From Turnera subulata (Eukaryota > Streptophyta > Magnoliopsida > Malpighiales > Passifloraceae), in assembly GCA_028386065.3 (NCBI GenBank), contig JAKUCV010003347.1, forward strand, positions 3,426 through 67,425: a stretch of DNA of 64,000 bases, given 5' to 3'. Shown here in pieces: positions 22,501 to 31,880 of this stretch. The position numbers and the translations under genes were made by a program. Within the stretch, counting starts at the first letter, position 1; the number at the start of each line of letters is the position of its first letter. Under the pieces are notes generated by a model. That model was not told the DNA's origin and did no database searches. It was given only the letters and a program-made list of their open reading frames with translations.

Positions 22501-24265
22501 TTATGCAGGATTTGGAGATTGAAGTTAGAGGTCCAACAAGAATTCACTGTGATAATCAATCTGCCATAGCTATGGTGAAGAATCCAGTTGATCATGGACG
22601 TACCAAACATATTAAGATTAAATATCACTTCATCAGAGAAGCTGTAAAGGAGGGTGAGGTTCAGATTGTCTATTGCAGGTCTGAAGAACAAATTGCTGAT
22701 ATTTTCACTAAAAGTTTACCCAGAAACAAGTTTGAGTATTTCAGAGCACAATTGGGAGTCATTAGTAACAGGATTAAGGAGGAGTGTTGAAGACTTACTC
22801 CTGTTACTTGAGGTATGCTGTTCAGGTGTTTGTTAAAATGTCTGTGTGAGTGTTTTGTGTATGAAAATAAAAAGTTAGTCACGTGGTGTGATTGTTGAAG
22901 TTAGAAGGTGCATTATAATAGCAAGAGGAGAAGAAGTCTGGAGCATGATTGTATTTTGTATGTCTATTAGCAAGTTGGAGTCTTATGATTGTATTTTGTA
23001 TTTGCCTACTAATAAGTTGGAGTCTTGTAATAATAAAGAGTCTAGAGCTTTCAAGAGTGTCTGATAATGTAGAGGTCTTTATGTGGCTTGTGTTCTGTCA
23101 ACGTGTTCATGGTGATGAACACAAATATTGTGTATAAAACCACTGCTGCTGCTGTAATGCATTGGGTGAGATTGAATAAAATCACTTCTTCTCCAAAAAA
23201 TTGAGTGTTGAGATCAATCAAATGATGCATTGTTCAGTGCTTTATTAATTGGATAAATCCTGCAGAATCAAATTGTTTACTTCAAGGATGATGTCTAATC
23301 CTCTGCATAATAAGTCCATGGGAGCTAAATAAAAGAATGTGAGGAAATTGACTGGAGGGAGTGTAGAATCAAAATTAAAGATAGTGTCGTCAATATATAC
23401 CATGCAAATATCTGATGCAGCTTGTACGGTTTTTGTGGTCAACGAAGCAACCTCTTGTGCAATATTCAGGACAGTAGGTGTTGTACCATGATATCTCAAA
23501 GCCATAAGCTAGCTGACGGTGAATCTCTTTGAAGGACATGTTCTTGTAATCGTTACGTGCTGGCAATAACGTCAGAATATCTATCCTGCAGGACTCCATC
23601 AGATCTGATATGTCCATTCCGCCAACGTAAATGTAAGAACGCGTTTTGGTGTGAGGGACAGAAGAGTTTGAAACTTGGAGTCCATCAGTGCAAGGAGCAG
23701 TGTCCACGTAAAGAGGAGAATCCACCGGGTCTGGACAGGTTAAGAAAGCCATAGCTTGTGATAATCTGGGTAAGCAACTTGAGTCCTGTTCCCGATACAT
23801 GCAATAATATATATCATCCAAATATATATCATTCCCATTCCTTTTCCTGTAATAATACCATGCATATGGGTCTCCGAGACCGAACCTGTAATAATACCAT
23901 GCATATGGGTCTCCGAGACCGAAGTTGCTATGAAGCAAGGAAGAACGGGGAAGGGAGGAGCAGTTGTCTTTTTTAACACCATCATCTACCAGGCGGATTG
24001 TGAAGTTGTTGTAGTTGATTGCCTGCACAATGTATCTACCCGAGTAGAGATACAACACCGGAACATTTTTCTCGCATTGCAGATTATAATTATGTTCTCC
24101 GCATGTTATTGGATCATTTGCAAGCCGGAAAGGATAGCTGATGTTATGAAGATGGCCACAAGAGCTAGCACAAATACTGGCTTTACAAGTTTGGAAGAAG
24201 AGTACTGTCAGGAAAAGATAGGCTAAGCAACCAGCAAAGACAAGTCTTGATGTTCCCCTAAACAT
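16574..24265 (-). CDS. LRK10-like receptor kinase M4, interrupted in intron 1 by a copia element
   Basis: Exons 24265-23401, 17973-17941, 17841-17812 and 17712-16574 are in phase and would give about 688 aa. Start is ATG 24265 (MFRGTS), with signal peptide and GUB_WAK-type ectodomain ([11 protein letters not shown]) as in M3. The ectodomain carries a 39-bp in-frame tandem duplication (23846-23923) that repeats [13 protein letters not shown]. The kinase is nearly identical to M3, with [27 protein letters not shown] and DVYSFGM. A 5.07-kb retrotransposon sits in intron 1 in the opposite orientation (18215-23284). Coding exons and splice sites are untouched, so the gene may still work if the roughly 5.4-kb intron is spliced, or it may be silenced or truncated. 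P3 is its head-to-head neighbour. Confidence 0.8.
18210..18214. repeat. 5' target-site duplication of the copia element (AGGAT)
   Basis: AGGAT directly before the 5' LTR is repeated at 23285-23289 directly after the 3' LTR. The uninterrupted site is visible in M3 intron 1 (13929-13933), where AGGAT occurs once. Confidence 0.93.
18215..18731 (+). repeat. 5' LTR
   Basis: 517 bp, TG...CA ends. Contains a TATA box (TATAAAA within 18561-18570) that is a likely promoter, and an AATAAA near 18605. The last 31 bp after AATCA include a 17-bp stretch missing from the 3' LTR. Confidence 0.93.
18732..18747 (+). other. Primer-binding site for minus-strand synthesis
   Basis: TTGGTAGCGGAGC immediately follows the 5' LTR and resembles the initiator tRNA-Met site TGGTATCAGAGC used by most plant copia elements, with a few mismatches. 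Its position helped set the LTR end at 18731. Confidence 0.75.
18779..22790 (+). pseudogene. Copia gag-pol polyprotein, single-base frame break
   Basis: First ATG 18779 (MVAPQPAV). The open frame runs to 22156 and resumes in another frame to 22788-22790. Domains in order: UBN2-type gag, CCHC zinc knuckle ([14 protein letters not shown]), aspartic protease ([10 protein letters not shown]), integrase HHCC zinc site and catalytic core ([21 protein letters not shown]), reverse transcriptase with YVDDFLV, RNase H ([24 protein letters not shown]). The break is one extra T in the run at 22125-22127, at the conserved region between reverse transcriptase and RNase H. Everything upstream is open over about 1,125 codons. 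As it stands the element would make gag, protease, integrase and most of the reverse transcriptase but no RNase H. No envelope gene. Confidence 0.92.
22771..22784 (+). other. Polypurine tract
   Basis: Purine-rich GGATTAAGGAGGAG directly abuts the 3' LTR start, as expected for plus-strand priming. It overlaps the end of the RNase H frame. Confidence 0.8.
22785..23284 (+). repeat. 3' LTR (with 17-bp internal deletion)
   Basis: 500 bp against 517 in the 5' LTR. The difference lies after AATCA at 23270, where 20 bp in the 5' copy correspond to 3 bp here. Both then share TGTTTACTTCA. TATA box within 23131-23140. Confidence 0.93.
23285..23289. repeat. 3' target-site duplication (AGGAT)
   Basis: Matches 18210-18214; M4 intron sequence continues directly after it with GATGTCTAATCC, as in M3. 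Confidence 0.93.
23846..23923 (-). repeat. 39-bp in-frame tandem duplication in the M4 ectodomain
   Basis: Units 23846-23884 and 23885-23923 are identical by eye and encode [13 protein letters not shown] twice. M1, M2 and M3 have one unit. Confidence 0.9.
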
Positions 24266-24803
24266 GGAGGTCGAGATATCCAATGATTTTGTTAAATTAA
24301 GACACAGACTTTAAAGGGGAGGAAAGGAGATAAAGAGCTGCTTGGCGGATCTTCAAAAGGAAGTAGTATTTTTCATCAATAATAGAGTAGACTAGTCTTC
24401 GTCTATACATAAATGGTGTCTTGCCTCTCAGGATTTTTCCCCTTCTTTTCCTTGGAAATGCATCCAATGACGACAACTGGCACTTCAACGGCAGAGGCAG
24501 AAAGAGTTTCTTTCAGGTCAATGACTACTTGTTTGTTGTGGCTTTGAATGGTAGAATCAAAGCGAGTCTGTTCTGTTCATCTGTCACTGGGACCAATACT
24601 CCCTTTGCTTTTGTGGCTATCATTTTAGAGACGACTTTTTAAGTCTTTGTATGTTGGAAAAGAAAGAAAAAAAATACTCATCTCATCTTCTTCATATTGG
24701 GACTTGGCGCTTACTTGGCTCTTATTATCTCTAAAGATTGAAGTAGTAGTAAGATATAAGAACCCAACATCATATTCCCCTTTTTAAGTCGTTGGTCAGG
24801 AAG
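24266..24803. promoter_or_regulatory. Putative bidirectional promoter region of M4 and P3
   Basis: 538 bp between the divergent ATGs of M4 (24265) and P3 (24804), closely similar to the M1/P2 spacer. Both 5' leaders must lie here. Inferred from layout; no motif was decisive. Confidence 0.55.
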
Positions 24804-27055
24804 ATGATAAGGATGAAGAGGTGTAGCTTGTCAGGAATAACTACATGTCTGCTCAATTTATTGTTCATGGTAGTCCTTGGAGAACATGGAGGAGGTCATA
24901 GTTGTCCAGAATCAAGGTGTGGGAACATTGACATCAGATTCCCTTTTAGAATCAGAGGCAGGCAACCAGTGTACTGTGGCTATCCTGGATTTGAATTGTC
25001 TTGTATGGAAGGAAACCATACTATGCTCCAGTTTCCAAATTCATTGGAACTCTATGTCCAAAGTATTGACTATATCTCTCAGGTTATTGATGCTGTTGAT
25101 CCACAGGGCTGCTTTGCAAGGCAGCTACACAATTTCAACCTGTCTGCTTCTCATTTCCAACTCCAGGGGAGTAACGACAAGTATAATTACACCTTATTCA
25201 ACTGTTCTTCCTCGGAAATACCCCACTACAGATTTGATTGCCTCAGTACCCCTGCCTACAATATTTACATCTTTTCCTCAGATGAATCAATCTATGACAT
25301 TGACTTGTTATCCTGCACCAAGATGTATGACCTTGTGTCAGTTCCAATCGATATATTTGATGATCCTCTTTCCTTCCAATGGATTGAGCCAAAATGTGGA
25401 CACTGTGAAGCCAAAGGCCATCGATGCAGACTAAGGAATAATAGCACTGAATGTCACGACACTGGAGGTATTTAAATTGCCAAGTGATACCATTTTATAC
25501 ATCAGCAATTTTTTCTCCCCTGTTGTAATTCATTGCATCGGTTCTTGTTTTTTCTTTTTCTTTTTTTTTTTGCTTGTTAATAATGTTCTAAATATGTGGT
25601 AGTGTCATGAACCTTGAGAAGCAACATAACATGATCTTAATCTGTCGCGTTATTATCCTTTTCAGATGCGTCAAGAAAACCACCCAAAAAAGGTTAGTTT
25701 TCCACCACCAGATGTTCAACTATGGGGTGTCCTGTATCTGTATAGAAGATTTAAAATATATCATCACTTCCTAATGTCAAATATGATCCTTTTTATTTTT
25801 CAGAGGCTTCAAGAAAAATATTGATTGCTGGTGAGTTGTCCACTGAATCTTCATCCTAACTTCATTAAAATATTCCATGGAAACAAAGAGAAAAAAGATG
25901 TTGTAGCTAAAATACAGTGTTCTAATTGCAGGGATCACCATAGGGTTCCCTCTTCTGGCACTGGCGGTCATAAAGATATACCGCGTGTACAGCTTGGACA
26001 AAATAGAAAAGGAATACCGCGTGAAGATTGAAAGATTTTTGGATGATTACAGAGCTCTAAAGCCCACAAGATATTCATATGTTGATCTCAAGAGGATCAC
26101 GGAACAATTCAAGTATGAACTTGGTCAAGGAACGTATGGAACTGTGTTCAAAGGGAAGTTGTCTAATGAAATACTTGTTGCTGTTAAAGTGCTCAACAAT
26201 TCTAAAGCAAATGGGGAGGAGTTCGTCAATGAAGTGGGAATGATGGGAAGAATCCATCATGTCAATGTGGTCCGCCTAGTTGGCTTCTGTGCTGATGGAT
26301 TTAGGAGGGCTCTAGTCTATGAGTACTTGCCTAATGATTCCCTGCAGAAGTTCATAGCTTCAGCAGATGCAAAGAACCATTTTCTAGGCTGGGAAAGGCT
26401 GCACCGCATTGCTCTTGGCATAGCCAAAGGGATTGAATATCTGCACCAGGGGTGCGACCAAAGAATCCTGCATTTTGATATCAAACCGCAAAATATCCTA
26501 CTAGACAATGACTTCAATCCCAAAATCTCTGATTTTGGTCTGGCCAAGTTGTGTTCGAAAGATAAAAGTGCAGTCTCAATGACAACGGCTAGGGGGACTA
26601 TTGGCTACATTGCACCCGAAGTGTTCTCGAGGAACTTTGGGAATGTATCTTACAAGTCAGATGTTTATAGTTTTGGAATGCTGGTGCTGGAAATGGTTGG
26701 AGGAAGAAAGATTGTTGATGACACCGCAGGAGATGGCGAACAGATATATTTCCCGGAATGGATTTACAATCTTTTGGACGAAGGAGAAGATTTGCGGGTC
26801 CATATTGAGGAAGAAGGAGATGCTAAGATTGCAAAGAAGCTAGCAGTTGTCGGCCTGTGGTGCATTCAGTGGAATCCAGGAGAACGGCCGTCAATGAAAA
26901 CTGTTGTCCAAATGCTGGAAGGTGGAGGAGAAAATTTGGAAAAGCCTCCAAATCCATTTGGATCTTCAGCAGCTACACAGAAGATGAGTGCAAACGTAAC
27001 ACGAAGACCTGTTCTCAAACTCAAAGAGTTGGCCACCATTTCAGAAGCAGAGTGA
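24804..27055 (+). CDS. LRK10-like receptor kinase P3, complete
   Basis: Exons 24804-25467, 25666-25692, 25804-25830 and 25932-27055 join to about 613 aa. The ATG at 24804 (MIRMKRCSL) is followed by a signal peptide, then the GUB_WAK-type ectodomain (CPESRCGNIDIRFPF, GYPGFELSC) ending CGHCEAKGHRC. The linker exons and one membrane helix (ITIGFPLLALAVIKIY) precede the kinase: GQGTYG, VAVK, HFDIKPQN (non-RD), DFG, IAPEVF, GLWCIQWNPGERP. Unlike P1 and P2 it keeps Gly in subdomain IX (DVYSFGM, codon 26675-26677), so it is the best candidate for an active P kinase here. Head-to-head with M4. Confidence 0.9.
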
Positions 27056-28315
27056 ACACAAGTTGGCATCTGCTGCAGTAAGATACTGTAAAAAGGATGC
27101 AATAAAGGGTAGGGTACTCGATAGACTACCAATTAAGAATGAATAACTATAATCTACCATGAGTACGTAGAGTTAGTAGAAGATCAGTCAACGGTAGGTG
27201 TTACTCCTGTAATTGCTGGCACAAATCGCAGTTAATATATGTATTAGCCGAACTTCTTGTACTATAAATAGGCCCTCGATATATGGATAAATATAGCAAT
27301 ATTTGGTTACCTACTGCATAAGTAATTGCACTTCTTAAAAGGTTGATCAAGAATGATAGGAGTCTTACACCTCGAAAAGCAGCATAGAGTTCTCAGGAAT
27401 TCCCTCCCTCCGCAGCTGCTGCTAGGCCTAGATCATGGTTCACTGCATTAATGTTCACTAAAACATCATAACAAAAATGTGGAATGAGAGAGGAAGAACA
27501 AAAGAAAATGAGCGGTAAAGTTGGTGACAGAATGTGGAAGGCAAGAAAAAATGTAACCGAAATGAATAACAATAACATTCTTAATCAGAAACAGATAATC
27601 AGATTATGGTTGAGCATATGGGTTGGTAATAGTAGTCGTAATAGAATGAGGCTCATTCATCTGTACTGTGAACAAAAGAATATATTTTATTGAAGAAGAA
27701 ATTTACTGCGTTAATATTCTTTTTCTGGCCAAAATTTACTGCTAACATAACAGCCCATTTTCAACAAGAAGCACTACTACCACAATAATGACTAGCTATA
27801 ACCTGATTGATTTTTTTTTTTTTTTGAAAACATATAACCTGATTGATTTAGCCTACTGATTTTTCATCATTATAATTTGGATTCATTTACAAATAATAAG
27901 AAATGCATGAAAGAAATCCCATATCCCACACTAACCTTCAGTTAGGGGCGTCCATGGTTGGCTGGACTTAAATACTCTTTTGAGATGGGGAGTCTGAGAT
28001 CAACACCCCATTTTCACGTCACCAAACTAAACGAGTGAACGAAATGTAAACTTTCCGAGTCAAAAGAAATGAACAGCATTTGGTCCTGCCAAATATGTTC
28101 TTTTGGATAAAAAAACTCATCCCAAAAAAAGTGAAAAAAAATATATATAAACATCCACGATAAGGCCTCATGCTCATTATGTCATTATATACAGAAGAAG
28201 TCTAAAATCCAAGGACCTACGACTTTGTAGTAGGCAATAACTTGTGTACAACAAATAGAAGAAATATTGGTTAACCCTACTGAACCTTACAAAAAAGAGG
28301 AAAATATAGCCCGAC
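27056..28315. other. Downstream flank of P3; no gene seen
   Basis: 27,060-27,250 matches the 3' flanks of P1 and P2. About 27,965-28,200 matches 1,767-2,030 and 7,927-8,180, but the M gene that follows those copies is missing here and an unrelated gene begins instead. This marks the cluster edge. A poly-T insertion with flanking repeats is at 27797-27849. Confidence 0.65.
27797..27849 (-). mobile_element. Tail-only retroposon scar with 17-bp target-site duplication
   Basis: A 17-bp direct repeat (TATAACCTGATTGATTT, 27797-27813 and 27833-27849) flanks 19 bp made of 12 Ts and GAAAACA. On the minus strand this reads as a few bases followed by a poly-A tail, as expected for an extremely 5'-truncated LINE-mediated insertion. 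Confidence 0.6.
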
Positions 28316-30196
28316 CTATTGAATCTTTACTTTTCTGAACCTGTGCATTAACGACTCTATAGCTTGTTGTATCCTGCTGCTATCTGTTTTTTTCACTTCT
28401 AGAGATGCTTGACGTAAGCTTTGAATCCCACGGCCCAAACTGGCAATTGAGGGTGCAGCGGGAAGGGATTCAACTGCAAATTCAATACCATCTCCATACA
28501 TAAGCAATGCTGAGCAAGTTGCCATACTGCCACCAAATGTTGCCCAAGGTAGGAAACCAATAGATTGCACTTGTCGTTTTCTCATTATCTCATAGAACGC
28601 CGTCCTCATAGCAGAAATACTCGTTTTCTCCACAGAAGCTATAACACTGTGCACTACTGTCCGGATCTTCTCAGCAGAAGCAGCTGCTTTGAAAAGAGAT
28701 GTTGCATTGGCCCCAGAATTAGTAAGCGCTGGCACTACAAGTTTTGATGAACCAAGCGGGTTGCCAAAAGCCATTGCTGTGACCTTTTGGGTTTGGGTCA
28801 GCATAAGCTTAAGAGAAGCAGGTAGTTTAAACGTCACTATCTTTATAAATGTCGATGCAGGAATAAATTTAGGAATAGATGCAACTCCAAGAGCTGCTGT
28901 TGCCCCAGCTCCAACAGCTACAACAGGTTTATTAGGAAAGAGTCTTTGCCACTTTGTGTGGCCTGACACTTCTCCATCACTTTCAGTGTCTGTAACAAGC
29001 TGCTCAACCAAATCCTTGACCTCCTCTGGTAGAGGAGTCTTCCAATGTTTCCTAAGACCCGCTAAGCCACTAGCATCAACAACAGCTACCATACTTTTGA
29101 ACTTCCTAGTCTGGCTCTGAAGGGCTCCTGCAAGAAGTGCATATGACTTATCCTCGATGGGAAGCTCTGAGAACTCAGCCTCAGGCCTCCCTAAATCTTT
29201 AATGGGCAATCGACCAACATTATTTAGAGCAATTCGAAGCCCTTCAACTGCAATTTGAAAGGTGTAAACCTCAGACATAACTCGAGTGTCTACATCTTCA
29301 CCTCTGCTCACATCATAAAACATCTTCTGGGAACAGGCTAGAGCTCTCCCAATAGATGGAATATCGCTGAATATATTATACAAATCTACAAGTAATGGAT
29401 AGATAGACTGTGCAAATGGCGGCACCTGGGAAGATACCATAGGCTGAACTTCTTGCAAACCGGCCCCCGAATCTGAACCCGAAATGCTTAATTTTGGAAC
29501 CGCTCCATCCATGTAAGAAGCTAATAACTTCACCATCCGGCGCTGAACATCATCAGTAAGAGAAAACCCCCTGGAACTTGAAGGAACAAATGATCCAACT
29601 TTCTGAGGAACCAAACTACTTACTGTACCCGGAACCTTGCTCCCTGCATCAACCTCCCCAGGAGATGATACTCCACAGGAAGGCGTTTCGAGCACTAGAA
29701 ACGACGAACCAACCTCCTTTGCAGCTCTCCTGGCAACCAACACATGCTCATGGAATCCAACCCCGAAAATCTCTCTCAGAACCAAGTTCCCGGCCACATT
29801 CTCATACTTCTCCTTCCCAACCTTATCAAGAAAGCATCTCTTCAGCACCCCAAACGACGACGTGGGAACCGAATCCGACACGCCATTTCCCAATTCACCT
29901 TCTTCAGGTCGGACTTCAGCCATTGCAGAGTGACCCAGCTGGACCACCACTGCTTCGGGCCGAACAGCTCGGATAAGACAATCCGCATCCAAAGCCGATC
30001 GCTCAGACAAATTCTGAGCACATAGCAGGTAAATGACAGACTTGGACTCAGGATCACGAGCTGCAAAAACGAATCTTTTGGTGTTTTCAGGTATGGGAAG
30101 CTTCTTAACCAATTCATTGGACGCCCTTAAATCATCAAACTTGAATATCGACAGAGGCCATAGGTTTTGCAGGGCATAGATAAACGCGAATGCCAT
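28316..30196 (-). CDS. Conserved-looking plant protein of unknown function, possibly TraB-like N-terminus
   Basis: Single coding exon of 626 aa from ATG 30196 (MAFAFIYALQNLWP). The frame is open further upstream only from a TTG. Residues about 45-90 (SVIYLLCAQNLSERS, LIRAVRPEAVVVQL) resemble a TraB-type domain, in which a strand, S/T-rich turn and PxxVVxEL motif recur, but the usual GxxH is absent. The C-terminal third has hydrophobic stretches (VVAVGAGATAALGVASIP, IGFLPWATFGGSMATCSALL) suggesting membrane association, and the end is basic. The plus strand near 30374 looks like a 5'-UTR splice donor (CTCAG/GTACAT on the minus strand). A short upstream frame precedes the start. Function not known to me; the TraB link is tentative. 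Confidence 0.72.
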   Translation of the reverse strand: MAFAFIYALQNLWPLSIFKFDDLRASNELVKKLPIPENTKRFVFAARDPESKSVIYLLCAQNLSERSALDADCLIRAVRPEAVVVQLGHSAMAEVRPEEGELGNGVSDSVPTSSFGVLKRCFLDKVGKEKYENVAGNLVLREIFGVGFHEHVLVARRAAKEVGSSFLVLETPSCGVSSPGEVDAGSKVPGTVSSLVPQKVGSFVPSSSRGFSLTDDVQRRMVKLLASYMDGAVPKLSISGSDSGAGLQEVQPMVSSQVPPFAQSIYPLLVDLYNIFSDIPSIGRALACSQKMFYDVSRGEDVDTRVMSEVYTFQIAVEGLRIALNNVGRLPIKDLGRPEAEFSELPIEDKSYALLAGALQSQTRKFKSMVAVVDASGLAGLRKHWKTPLPEEVKDLVEQLVTDTESDGEVSGHTKWQRLFPNKPVVAVGAGATAALGVASIPKFIPASTFIKIVTFKLPASLKLMLTQTQKVTAMAFGNPLGSSKLVVPALTNSGANATSLFKAAASAEKIRTVVHSVIASVEKTSISAMRTAFYEIMRKRQVQSIGFLPWATFGGSMATCSALLMYGDGIEFAVESLPAAPSIASLGRGIQSLRQASLEVKKTDSSRIQQAIESLMHRFRKVKIQ

Positions 30197-30200
30197 CTCA

Positions 30201-30221
30201 TTAACATCTAACCCCAACCAT
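30201..30221 (-). promoter_or_regulatory. Short upstream ORF before the 28-30 kb gene
   Basis: ATG at 30221 in good context (GCCATGG) opens a six-codon frame (MVGVRC) ending TAA at 30203-30201, four bases before the main ATG at 30196. Such a uORF would be expected to reduce translation of the main frame. Whether it lies in the mature leader depends on an unverified 5' splice. Confidence 0.5.
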
Positions 30222-31318
30222 GGCCCAGTTTACCACTACCAGAACGCAATCAATAATCACCAGAACAAAAACCCAATAACAGAAAAGGGAAAAGTCTGCG
30301 TCTTTGTAAAGAAAAAATCAATAGCCGGCAGAAAAAAAAAAAAAAAACCCTCCGGCTACGATTTTAGGGATGTACCTGAGATTGCGACGGGTGGAGCTAG
30401 AGAGAAGCCAATACCGATGGGGATAATATGATTAGGGTTTCGACGGGATAAAAACAATGAATGGAAAGAAATTTACTTGGCGAGGATTTTCAATTGGGAA
30501 TTTTCGCTGTTCACGGAATTTCGTAAAGGAATCGAGTTGGATGAGTAGCCACTAGCTGCTAGCCAGTCTCCTCTCTCTTTGCTCCTTTGTTTAATGGACA
30601 AAACAGTGATTAGTGTTGTATTACGCTTAATTGTTTATTTTTTTTGTTTGAATGTAGAAAATTTACGGTCAAAATAAAATACTAGTATTAAAATGTGTGT
30701 CGGTTATTAAAGTATTGAGTGATTTTTTTTTCTTTTTGGCGTTTAAGCAATGTTTTGGTCGTCTACTTTACAGCCTGCAAATAATCCTATCTGGACTACA
30801 AGTGAAGTTATTAGCATCGTCCTTGTTAATAAAAATTCTAAGGATTCGAAGTTTGGATTGAAATATTACTGGTCATCAAATACCAAATACTTGTTTTATA
30901 CCACCACAAACCTTTGTGAAAACTAGGAGTAGATAGGTAGCTCCATAGTATTTATTCCCAAACAAAAATATGTCGAGCTAAATAACAATGTTTACAAATA
31001 AGCATTTAAGAAACTGATTAGACTAAACTTTTTTAAAAATTATATATTTATAAAATATGTGTTATTTTTATTGATGTATAGAAAATTAAACTTTGAATTC
31101 TAATTTTACTTTAGTGCTATTGTTTCTCTTGGATTAAGACAGTGAAACCAAACTTCATATCTTTTTATCTGGTTTTATGTTCAATTTTTAAAAAATTCAA
31201 GAGGATCGTAAAGCTGGAGTGTTTAGTTCTAATTTGTGTATTTTTATTTTTTCTTAAATCACTGAGTTTCTTTCATTTTTCTACTAGTTATTATGATAGA
31301 CCGGGTCATAGGCCTTAA

Positions 31319-31880
31319 TTTTTTTTTTTGGTAAAGGTACGGAATTTATTACCAATGGAATTACGTTACAGCAAGGTCTGGCATGAGAGCATCTTCATGC
31401 AACAAACGTAAACAGGCCACAGGAGGTCTTAACAGAAAGTCAAAATCACCATGAAAAGAAAGAGCAGACTTTTTTTTTTCGAAGAAAAAGGCATTAGTGG
31501 TGTCATCATCGCCCCGTCGGTCCAGGCCCCGGTCAATATCGATTACATCCTGGCATTAGACCCTCCTCATAGGAGAGACCGCCCAACCGGGGCACCAATG
31601 GACACCCTCACCTGCTACGCGTCATAATATCGGGGAATCACCGGGCTCAACGGCCAGCACCCCACCGTATGGAAGGCCATATTCAGCCGCATCACACTAT
31701 GGGGCTTGACTGGAAGCGCCGGGACTCGAACCCAAATTTTAGAGATGGCAGGTTGAAGGCCTTGCTACTGGGGCCACCACCCCCGGTGGTAAGAAAGAGC
31801 ATACTTGGCTAAACAATCGGCCACCATATGCCATTAATGTGTCATTAGTTCTCTGACTTTATGTGGGCAACCCAAGTTCG
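31319..31880 (-). mobile_element. 3' end of a LINE (non-LTR retrotransposon), interrupted by a SINE
   Basis: On the minus strand, removing the inserted SINE leaves a frame reading VADCLAKYAL followed by SFHGDFDFLLRPPVACLRLL, typical of the C-terminal RNase-H-like (RVT_3) region of plant LINEs. A short 3' UTR and a poly-A tail (plus-strand T run 31319-31329) follow. The frame has a stop a few codons upstream of VADCLAK, so it is decayed and 5'-truncated. Confidence 0.7.
31472..31790 (-). mobile_element. tRNA-derived SINE with target-site duplication
   Basis: About 319 bp, markedly GC-richer than its surroundings. Minus strand: starts near 31790, has an A-box-like TGGCCCCAGTAGC and a near-perfect B box (GGGTTCGAGTCCC, 31723-31735), and ends in poly-A (T run 31472-31479). 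It is flanked by a 16-bp direct repeat with one mismatch: AAGAAAGAGCAGACTT at 31456-31471 and AAGAAAGAGCATACTT at 31791-31806. The insertion splits the LINE frame. Family not identified. Confidence 0.8.

Larger units (their letters stand above)
18215..23284 (+). mobile_element. Ty1/copia LTR retrotransposon, near-complete
   Basis: 5,070-bp element with LTRs at 18215-18731 and 22785-23284, both starting TGTTGA and ending CTTCA, a 5-bp target-site duplication, a primer-binding site directly after the 5' LTR and a purine tract directly before the 3' LTR. The internal gag-pol has the copia order protease, integrase, reverse transcriptase, RNase H. By eye the LTRs differ by about five substitutions in 500 bp plus one 17-bp deletion in the 3' LTR, so the insertion is young. 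It lies in intron 1 of M4 in reverse orientation to that gene. The M3/M4 duplication apparently predates it, since M3 has the empty site. Confidence 0.95.

Noticed and set aside
18779..22790. Programmed ribosomal frameshift in copia pol
   Set aside because: The break lies inside the conserved reverse transcriptase/RNase H connection and is explained by one extra T. Plant copia elements normally have a single frame.
31710..31790. A tRNA gene suggested by the GGTTCGAGTCC box
   Set aside because: No cloverleaf stems are apparent. The box is the internal promoter of a SINE with poly-A tail and target duplication.
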